A stretch of DNA of 30,686 bases, from NCBI GenBank assembly GCA_902489185.1, contig CABTZC010000003.1, positions 1 through 30,686 on the forward strand, read 5' to 3'. This DNA comes from an uncultured Brevibacterium sp. (GTDB lineage Bacteria; Actinomycetota; Actinomycetes; Actinomycetales; Brevibacteriaceae). How positions within the stretch are numbered: the first letter of the stretch is position 1; every line of letters begins with the position of its first letter. Under the pieces are notes generated by a model, which saw only the letters and a list, made by a program, of their open reading frames with translations, was not told the DNA's origin and did no database searches. The position numbers and the translations under genes were made by a program. Shown piece after piece: positions 25,618 through 30,686 of this stretch.

Positions 25618-26770
25618 TGAAAACAAGGTCGTCTAGATTCATGAGCAATGACGACGCCACGTGCGGGTCACAAAGGTCGTAGGTGGGAAGCACTGGAACG
25701 TCGAGGGCTGCCGTGGCTTCCCGAGCTGCGAGAGGAGATGCCGTGAGCACTCCGGACACTGCGAGTGGTCGGTGCCCCAGTTCCGTGAGGATTGACGTTC
25801 CTCCAACTGCTCCCAGCGCATCGCCTGCGGAAAAGAGGACTTTGTTGACCCGGTTTACGAAGTTTGTGCTGGTGAGGAGTTCGCGAGTTTCTCCTTGGAA
25901 AATACCGTCGGCAATTTCGATGAGGACAATGTCGGGGCGTCCCTCGCCAGTGTCCTTCGAAAGTTCAGTTGCTAGTGACGTGAAGACTTTTTCAACCTCG
26001 GTGAACGAGAGTCCAAACGTGGTTGAAAAACCAAAGTCTGTGAAGTCGAGGACCCGGTGAGCTCCTGCGTCAGTGAACAGGTGTGTGTCGTTACCTGCTC
26101 CTGTTCCCGTTGCTTTACCAACGTGAACGCGCAGTCCAGCCTGAACGAGCCCGCGTGCAAGACATGCCAGGGTTGTCGATTTACCTGAGTTCATGGACGT
26201 GCCGAGCACACTGATAACGGGCACGGTCGCGGCGTTTTCATCAGCTGGAAGAACGTTGGATGAAGCCGTGTCGATCGTGTGGGGTGCGTAATCGCGCACG
26301 TTGACGCGTCGCCCGTCGGCACGCTTCAAAAGACCGATCGGTTCAATTTCTGTTGCGAAGTCAATGCGGTCGTGCTGTTCGATGACTTCTGCGGCAAGTC
26401 CGCCGGCGGCTGCCAAGTTGCAGGGGCCGAGGTCGTTAGGCAGGACAGCGAGGAACTGGTCTGCGGCGTAACGGCTTCCGTATGACACAACGATTGTGTC
26501 GCCCAGAAACAGTGTCTGCCTACGCGAGTTGTGTCCTTCGAGGCGCTTGTGCTTCCCGATTTCGGTGATGCGGGCAAGCACGACATCGCCAGCGTTGGGT
26601 TTCTGAGCCTTGTCTGTGTCGACAAGGAAGTCACTTTTGTCCTTCATAGCCTGGATGAAGCGGGTTGAGTATGCGTATTTTGCTCGCTTGAGGGCGGCCT
26701 GGGGGTCTACCAGGGGTGCGTCCTGTGTCATTGACTGTGGAGCTACGTGTGGAACGTCAGTAAGTGTCAT
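25604..26770 (-). CDS. P-loop NTPase, BioD/DUF1611-like, function unknown
   Basis: A 388-residue protein. Residues 55-115 look like a small beta domain (GDVVLARITEIGKH, LFLGDTIVVSYGSRYAADQF). From about 183 a P-loop domain follows: GTSMNSGKSTT (190-200), then KATGTGAGND, DAGAHRVLDFTDFG and a Walker B-like strand IVLIEIADG (281-289). The layout recalls dethiobiotin-synthetase/DUF1611-type ATPases. DUF1611 includes DgcN, a D-glutamate N-acetyltransferase, but no DgcA-like epimerase is present here, so that role is not claimed. ATG 26770 has GAGAGG upstream. It is the first gene of a probable operon with the degenerate ABC gene (overlapping) and the poly-Asp gene, and lies below a cluster of TTTCA/TGAAA motifs. 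Confidence 0.7.
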   Translation of the reverse strand: MTLTDVPHVAPQSMTQDAPLVDPQAALKRAKYAYSTRFIQAMKDKSDFLVDTDKAQKPNAGDVVLARITEIGKHKRLEGHNSRRQTLFLGDTIVVSYGSRYAADQFLAVLPNDLGPCNLAAAGGLAAEVIEQHDRIDFATEIEPIGLLKRADGRRVNVRDYAPHTIDTASSNVLPADENAATVPVISVLGTSMNSGKSTTLACLARGLVQAGLRVHVGKATGTGAGNDTHLFTDAGAHRVLDFTDFGFSTTFGLSFTEVEKVFTSLATELSKDTGEGRPDIVLIEIADGIFQGETRELLTSTNFVNRVNKVLFSAGDALGAVGGTSILTELGHRPLAVSGVLTASPLAAREATAALDVPVLPTYDLCDPHVASSLLMNLDDLVFNDTK

Positions 26771-26800
26771 CGGCGCCTCTCTTTTGACCGAGGTGGTGGA

Positions 26801-26872
26801 ACATCTTTCATGTTTCAGTCAAGTACCCGCAGATGAAACTGCCATGAGGGCCAAATGAAAAAGATTTCATGT
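26801..26872. promoter_or_regulatory. Cluster of TTTCA/TGAAA inverted repeats (candidate operator)
   Basis: Five copies of TTTCA/TGAAA occur in 65 nt. ATGAAA (26855-26860) and TTTCAT (26865-26870) form a perfect palindrome with a 4-nt centre. GTTTCA (26812-26817) and TGAAAC (26834-26839) form another with a 16-nt spacer. A fifth TTTCAT lies at 26806-26811, and TTGACT (minus, 26817-26822) could be a -35. The cluster is 30-100 bp upstream of the P-loop NTPase start. The rest of the gap to 27064 shows no convincing gene; a TACTAT box on the minus strand (27045-27050) is a further weak promoter candidate. Confidence 0.5.
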
Positions 26873-27064
26873 GTGTGATGTCGGCAACGATTGCGTATGT
26901 TTTGGTCCCAGCGTCGAGCAAAAGTACTGGTTTTCCGACCCTAGAACGTCCAAGCAATCGGGGAGGCTTCAGCCAGTGAGAGGTTGCCACGGTAGGGAGC
27001 AGGTGATCCCAAAACTGTGTCAGACCCTGGACGTACTGTGTCATAGTAGAAAAAGGGGTGCGTA

Positions 27065-27253
27065 GTGATGTCAGTGAATTATAGAGAATTCACCAAGCAG
27101 GAGCTTTAAGATGAGATTGAGGAGCTTGAAGCTCGTTTAGGCATGCCGCTGGACGTTGCCAAAACGATGGCTCAGGCTCATGTCTTGGAGGTTGACAAGT
27201 TCCGGATCCTTTGCAGAATCGAAGACTTGCAGTGGCTTCGATCGATGAATTAG
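27065..27253 (+). pseudogene. Small helical protein gene interrupted by an in-frame stop
   Basis: A GTG at 27065 (followed by ATG 27068) with an AAGGGG ribosome-binding site starts a frame reading MSVNYREFTKQEL, then TAA at 27107-27109. The same frame continues as DEIEELEARLGMPLDVAKTM and on to a TAG at 27251-27253. The text on both sides of the TAA reads as one helical, coiled-coil-like protein of about 62 residues. A single change from TTA (Leu) to TAA would explain the break. Not recognised as a known family. It overlaps the next small gene by 22 bp, an arrangement often seen in two-gene modules such as toxin-antitoxin pairs; that idea is speculation. Confidence 0.5.
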
Positions 27254-27549
27254 AAAAAGTCGCTAAGGAATTTGCCGGACAGCTGGAAAGATCTCTTTCG
27301 GCATTTGCCGATGAAGATGTTGAACTAGATACAAATGTGTCGGGCAACGCGTTTGTTGTCACGAACCGTGACAAAGAGGTGTGCGTCAAGGTTAAGCGGG
27401 GTGCGTCGCTTACGTTGACCGTACACTATAAGTGTTCATGGGACAGTGCGAGTTCATATCTCAAGGTACTGAAGTCTTCTGTAGCAGTAGTAGCGGGGCC
27501 AGTCGCAGAGTCAGATCCGCTTTTCCGCTACGAGGTGGTTGCACTATGA
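27232..27549 (+). CDS. Hypothetical protein, 105 residues
   Basis: The frame from GTG 27232 encodes an N-terminal amphipathic helix (SIDELEKVAKEFAGQLERSL) and then alternating beta-like segments (NAFVVTNRDKEVCVKVKRG, SLTLTVHYKC, SVAVVAG, FRYEVVAL). This is a believable globular fold, but no family is recognised. It overlaps the end of the interrupted gene by 22 bp, with only a weak GAAGA ribosome-binding site; TTG 27211 would also be possible. At its end ATGA (27546-27549) overlaps another start, but that frame soon runs antisense to the DUF2306 gene. The locus looks like a decayed small operon. Confidence 0.5.
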   Translation: MASIDELEKVAKEFAGQLERSLSAFADEDVELDTNVSGNAFVVTNRDKEVCVKVKRGASLTLTVHYKCSWDSASSYLKVLKSSVAVVAGPVAESDPLFRYEVVAL

Positions 27550-27599
27550 GTGCGGTGTACAAAGACGTGCGGTGCCAGGCCGAGACAACGACCTACCTG

Positions 27600-28139
27600 C
27601 TATGTGGCAAGACCACGTCGACGCGTTATGCGAGGCTTGAACAGCGTCAGAACGTAGAGCACCCAAGCTGTAGCAAGAACCACAACCACCACGATCACCG
27701 ACCACAAAAGAACCGGATTCTGGACCGCGAGCACGGGAATAAATCGGCCCGGAACGAACGCGGCGAACCCGCCAGCGATCAACGCGCCTACGTAGCCTCC
27801 CACCATGTTCCCCACGTGTGCCGTTACCCGGTTGCGACGAATGCTTATCACGCCCAGAGTTGTTGTGATGAAGGTTAAGATCGCGAGTGCATGGAAAATT
27901 GTGAAGCCACCTGAGATGGTGTATATGAACATGCCGGAAACGCACGTGGCGTACATAGCCACAACCCATGAGCGACCCAACGCTTTGTGCTTAGAGTCTT
28001 TTTTCTTGCGCAGCACGTTGACGGGACCGATGAGAACAACAAGGGAAGCCGCGATGGCATGAATCGTGATGACGGTATGAGCGAAACCGGGGTGGACCGT
28101 GACCGTGGCCAGCGTGAGCCCGGTGAAAATGCTGTTCAT
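27600..28139 (-). CDS. DUF2306 family membrane protein
   Basis: A 179-residue protein with about five hydrophobic helices. The pattern fits DUF2306: HAIAASLVVLIGPVNVLR, then KHKALGRSWVVAMYATCVSGMF, then AHVGNMVGGYVGALIAGGFAAFVPGR, with conserved histidines on the membrane face. Function is unknown. ATG 28139 has no Shine-Dalgarno. A TATCTT box lies exactly 6 nt upstream with TTGGCA (28170-28175) 18 nt before it, which suggests leaderless transcription; a TATAAT (28141-28146) is also present. It is divergent from a MerR-type gene, its likely regulator. Confidence 0.75.
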   Translation of the reverse strand: MNSIFTGLTLATVTVHPGFAHTVITIHAIAASLVVLIGPVNVLRKKKDSKHKALGRSWVVAMYATCVSGMFIYTISGGFTIFHALAILTFITTTLGVISIRRNRVTAHVGNMVGGYVGALIAGGFAAFVPGRFIPVLAVQNPVLLWSVIVVVVVLATAWVLYVLTLFKPRITRRRGLAT

Positions 28140-28222
28140 GATTATAAGATAATTGCACTATCCAACTGGTGCCAACGTAGATAGTCGAACGAACTTCTAC
28201 TATCTGATTGAGAGCGTGACAA
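28140..28222. promoter_or_regulatory. DUF2306/merR divergent promoter with inverted repeats
   Basis: ACTATC (28157-28162) and GATAGT (28180-28185) form an inverted repeat that brackets the DUF2306 -35-like TTGGCA. Another ACTATC lies at 28199-28204. ATTAT and ATAAT (28141-28153) make a second small palindrome over the DUF2306 -10 region. These are candidate MerR operators. GAGAG precedes the merR ATG. Confidence 0.45.
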
Positions 28223-28831
28223 ATGAAACTCGCCGAACTCGCCACCCGTAGCGGAATCAGTGTCGCCACGATCAAATACTGGATCCGAGCCGGGATTTTG
28301 CCTGCGGGGGTTAAACGCAACGCGACCACAGCCGACTACACAGACAGACACCTTGCACGCCTGAATCTCATTCACTTGCTACGCGACGACCTCGACACCC
28401 CGATTGATGAAATCCGAGAGCTCACCCACCTCATAGACACGCACGCTCCCAACACCCGCATCATGGAAAAGAGTCAGTGCTTAGCGCTGCGGCTGACACA
28501 TCCGCCACAGAACCAAGACTCGCCAGAGCACCAACGCGTGCGCGCCATTAGCGAACAGCTGGGCTGGCCCGATGTGCCCTCTTGGGCGCGGGAGGAACTG
28601 GTGGTGGTCTTACGTAGGCTCGGTGATAAGGGACTAAACGTTGACAACGACTACCTGCTGGAGCACGCGCGTGCGTTTGCGAAAGTCGCGTCACACAACG
28701 TGGCCTACGCCTTGACGGCCCGCGAACCGGACGAACTGGCTATTCAGGTCATCCGCGGAGTGCGCCTGAGCCGTGACCTCGAAAACGCAATCAGCGCGCT
28801 CGCCCACACCTCCCGCAGCCTAAGTCGTTAG
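28223..28831 (+). CDS. MerR-family transcriptional regulator
   Basis: A 202-residue regulator. The N-terminal winged helix is typical: MKLAELATRSGISVATIKYWIRAGILPAG, followed by a wing with YTDRHLARLNLIHLLRDD. A dimerisation helix and a C-terminal effector domain of about 110 residues follow. There are no clustered cysteines, so it is not a metal sensor of the classic MerR/CueR type; the ligand is unknown. It is transcribed away from the DUF2306 gene with 83 bp between starts, and inverted repeats there suggest it controls both genes. Confidence 0.88.
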   Translation: MKLAELATRSGISVATIKYWIRAGILPAGVKRNATTADYTDRHLARLNLIHLLRDDLDTPIDEIRELTHLIDTHAPNTRIMEKSQCLALRLTHPPQNQDSPEHQRVRAISEQLGWPDVPSWAREELVVVLRRLGDKGLNVDNDYLLEHARAFAKVASHNVAYALTAREPDELAIQVIRGVRLSRDLENAISALAHTSRSLSR

Positions 28832-28832
28832 C

Positions 28833-28869
28833 TCGCGCGGTCTACAACAAAACCCTACAATTCGCGCGA
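28833..28869. terminator. Inverted repeat between convergent merR and udk
   Basis: TCGCGCG (28833-28839) and CGCGCGA (28863-28869) are exact reverse complements with a 23-nt spacer, lying just after the merR stop and over the end of udk. It may serve as a weak bidirectional terminator; the loop is large and no T-run follows. Confidence 0.3.
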
Positions 28870-29460
28870 CAACCGGTGTACCAGCATGTCCAAAGCAACC
28901 AGGTTGTGACCACCGTCGGGAATGATGAGGTCGGCATTGCGCTTTGACGTCTCAACATAGAGTTCGTGCATGGGCTTCACAGTCTCCAGATACTGCTTCT
29001 CCACCGACTCAATCGACCGGCCACGCTCTAACACATCGCGCTTGATCCGTCGAAGAATACGCACATCAGCATCGGCGTCCACAAACAGTTTGATATCCAA
29101 AAGGGAACACAAACGCGGTTCGTGTAACAGCAAAATCCCTTCAACCAGAATCACACTTTCAGGCTGAATATCCACCGTTTCATCGGTGCGATTGTGAATA
29201 CTGAAGTCGTACACCGGCCCCTGCACTGGGCGCATCGCTTTGAGGTCCTCAATGTGCGCGGCCATGAGATCAATATCAAAAGCGTCAGGGGAGTCGTAAT
29301 TGACGCGCGTGCGCTCCTCAAACGTCAAATGATCCTGGCGCTTGTAATAGTTGTCCTGATAAATCACCGTGGTGCGCCCAGAAAACTTTTCCGCCAAAGC
29401 CTGTGTCAACGTGGTCTTCCCACTGCCGGTTCCGCCAGCAATTCCAATGACAATAGGCAC
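28855..29460 (-). CDS. udk: Uridine kinase
   Basis: A 201-residue nucleoside kinase that phosphorylates uridine or cytidine for pyrimidine salvage. The P-loop GGTGSGKTT (9-17), the substrate-binding QDNYYK (35-40), YDSPDAFD and the lid segment RRIKRDVLERGRS are all as in the Udk family. Length is normal. GTG 29460 is the start, with GAGGAG about 7 nt upstream. It is convergent with the MerR gene and divergent from the TRIC gene, and seems to be a single-gene unit. Confidence 0.92.
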   Translation of the reverse strand: MPIVIGIAGGTGSGKTTLTQALAEKFSGRTTVIYQDNYYKRQDHLTFEERTRVNYDSPDAFDIDLMAAHIEDLKAMRPVQGPVYDFSIHNRTDETVDIQPESVILVEGILLLHEPRLCSLLDIKLFVDADADVRILRRIKRDVLERGRSIESVEKQYLETVKPMHELYVETSKRNADLIIPDGGHNLVALDMLVHRLSREL

Positions 29461-29614
29461 ACCCGCTCCTCACCCTGCAAAAGCATTTAACTGCAACCAA
29501 TCTACTGCACTACACTTAATGCGCCACGCGAACTTATTGCCGACCTCGGCCACCTCACAGTGAGCCTGCAGGCCACAGTCCACCCGTCCGTCTCCAACAC
29601 CCCTAAAGGAACAC

Positions 29615-30430
29615 ATGGATCTTCCCAGCGCGCAGCTTGTTCTCCTCCTCGCTGACCTTGTGGGCGTGTTCTTTTTCGCTCTTTCAGGAGCGGTCACAGC
29701 TGCACGCCAAAACTACGACATCACGGGAAGTTTCATGCTGTGTCTGCTGGTGAGCCTGGGCGGTGGAATCACACGGGACCTCATGCTCAACGAAGTCCCC
29801 GCTTCCCTCCAACAACCCATCTATCTCCTGCCACCGGCAATCGCTACTGTTCTTGTGTACTTGATCGGCACCCCCGCCCTTCGCACCCGCCGGTCGATTA
29901 TCTTCTTCGACGCGTGCGGACTGGGCCTCTTCGCGGTGTCTGGCACCATCATTGCGCTCACCCACGATCTCCACATGGTCTCTGCAGTGTTCCTAGGAAT
30001 CGTTACCGGAACCGGGGGCGGATTACTCCGCGACGTCGTTGCCAATCAGAACCCCGCCCTGTTCAATGCCTCAGACCTGTACCTCACGCCTGCATTCATT
30101 GGCTCACTACTCACCGCGATCCTGTACTCCAACGGAATCTGGTCCTACTGGATCATGTTCGGCACTATCGTCCTGGTTGTCACCGTGCGCCTTCTGGCCA
30201 TTTACTTCCGCTGGCAACTGCCGTCCACCGTTCGCGGCTGGACATATCCACGGTTGACGGAAAAAGCTCGTCGCCTGCGTGAACTTACGCGCTTGCGGCG
30301 CGCAACCACCCCTGCCCGAGGTCGCCCCGGTCAGCAGTACCGTCCACCTACGCAGGTGGATAGTGATCATGAACCTGGCTCATCTGGCCCAGGTCGGGCC
30401 AACCCCGGCCCCACCGACCCAGTGACGTAG
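29615..30430 (+). CDS. TRIC/UPF0126 family membrane protein
   Basis: A 271-residue protein made of two similar three-helix halves. The first has GVFFFALSGAVTAA and LGGGITRD, the second GLGLFAVSGTIIAL and TGGGLLRD. This is the internal duplication of the UPF0126 family, whose members include prokaryotic TRIC-like cation channels. A basic cytosolic tail of about 65 residues rich in Arg, Pro and Gly follows. The ion and role are not known here. ATG 29615 has AAAGGA about 6 nt upstream. The 154-bp gap to udk contains no recognised element. Confidence 0.88.
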   Translation: MDLPSAQLVLLLADLVGVFFFALSGAVTAARQNYDITGSFMLCLLVSLGGGITRDLMLNEVPASLQQPIYLLPPAIATVLVYLIGTPALRTRRSIIFFDACGLGLFAVSGTIIALTHDLHMVSAVFLGIVTGTGGGLLRDVVANQNPALFNASDLYLTPAFIGSLLTAILYSNGIWSYWIMFGTIVLVVTVRLLAIYFRWQLPSTVRGWTYPRLTEKARRLRELTRLRRATTPARGRPGQQYRPPTQVDSDHEPGSSGPGRANPGPTDPVT

Positions 30431-30439
30431 TCTTGTTCT
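30428..30439 (+). promoter_or_regulatory. Leaderless-type promoter before the last gene
   Basis: TAGTCT (30428-30433), overlapping the stop codon of the TRIC gene, lies exactly 6 nt before ATG 30440. No Shine-Dalgarno is present. This mirrors the spacing before the histidine kinase gene. Confidence 0.35.
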
Positions 30440-30686
30440 ATGAGCAGGTCACTTCGCACACTCACCGATGAAGAAATTCGTGTGCTCGTCAAACACAACT
30501 TTGGCCTCGATGTTCACATGGACCAGTTCTTGTCCGGCGAAACTGCGATCAATGCTCGTGTAACAGCCCAGGGCGCAGCCTTTGTTTTTAAGGCGGAATA
30601 CCCGTCGCGCACCATGACCGTCGAATACGCCGACTGGTTAAGCGCTGCCCACCAGGCCGCATACGAATCCGGCGTTCCAGTGGCAC
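30440..30686 (+). CDS. Phosphotransferase-family (APH-like) kinase, N-terminal part
   Basis: Eighty-two codons are visible before the window ends. The text (TDEEIRVLVKHNFGLDV, then GETAINARVTAQGAAFVFKAEYPS, then EYADWLSAAHQAAYESGVPVA) resembles the N-terminal lobe of APH/ChoK-type phosphotransferases: a start helix, a glycine-containing strand, a strand with the ATP-binding Lys (FVFKAE) and a helix. The catalytic lobe is outside the window, so substrate and activity cannot be judged. ATG 30440 follows the TRIC gene stop by 9 bp. Confidence 0.65.
   Translation, partial: MSRSLRTLTDEEIRVLVKHNFGLDVHMDQFLSGETAINARVTAQGAAFVFKAEYPSRTMTVEYADWLSAAHQAAYESGVPVA

Noticed and set aside
25604..26770. Assignment of the P-loop NTPase as DgcN or BioD
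   Set aside because: P-loop and KATGTG text resemble these families, but no epimerase, biotin gene or diagnostic active site was seen; left as unknown function.
26808..27044. Minus-strand 78-codon frame upstream of the P-loop NTPase gene
   Set aside because: Some protein-like text (VGKPVLLLDAG) but no Shine-Dalgarno, and it overlaps the TGAAA/TTTCA cluster; kept only as a remote leader-ORF possibility.
29740..30282. Plus-strand 180-codon Arg/His/Pro-rich frame
   Set aside because: Out-of-frame shadow of the TRIC-family gene.

Overview
The window looks like an actinobacterial chromosome, most probably order Micrococcales. GC is high (about 55-60% by eye), GTG/TTG starts are frequent, several starts appear leaderless, and the gene order is the known actinobacterial core cluster NUDIX-DUF6049-murJ next to cca, ponA, rpsF-ssb-rpsR-rplI and dnaB. 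Ribosomal protein S18 is the cysteine-free type typical of Arthrobacter-like Micrococcales. The genus cannot be fixed from the sequence. In related genomes this block lies near oriC, beyond the murJ side. That placement is inference, because no dnaA or dnaN is in the window.

Layout. (1) 1-5628, minus strand: a cell-wall operon running NUDIX hydrolase, secreted/membrane DUF6049 protein, lipid II flippase MurJ, then a separate pseudokinase gene cut by the left window edge. (2) 5707-9009, plus: CCA tRNA nucleotidyltransferase, then an acyl-CoA synthetase with a terminator-like hairpin. (3) 9225-12946, plus: a bifunctional class A PBP with a long charged tail and a polytopic glycosyltransferase-like membrane protein. 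(4) 12921-14886: rpsF promoter and structured leader, rpsF-ssb-rpsR-rplI, closed by a perfect 23-bp hairpin. (5) 14954-19833: about 5 kb between rplI and dnaB holding a DUF559 nuclease-like gene, a repeat-rich intergenic stretch, a DUF445 membrane protein and an ABC ATPase/FtsX-like permease pair. (6) 19884-23462: dnaB and a histidine kinase/response regulator pair. (7) 23486-26770, minus: an unusual three-gene set of a P-loop NTPase, an ABC exporter with a degenerate ATPase domain, and an anchored or secreted protein ending in 12 aspartates, with a cluster of TGAAA/TTTCA motifs upstream. (8) 27065-27600: eroded small genes. (9) 27600-28831: divergent DUF2306 membrane protein and MerR regulator. 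(10) 28855-30686: uridine kinase (minus), a TRIC/UPF0126 membrane protein and the start of a phosphotransferase-family kinase.

Regions 1-4 and dnaB are housekeeping (envelope synthesis, tRNA maturation, ribosome, replication). The accessory interest lies in region 5 and above all in regions 7-8. The three-gene set in region 7 does not match any system I can name. An octamer, ACCTCGGC, occurs about 17 times on the two strands by hand count, roughly ten times chance, in both coding and non-coding DNA. No tRNA, rRNA, CRISPR array, insertion sequence or integrase was seen.
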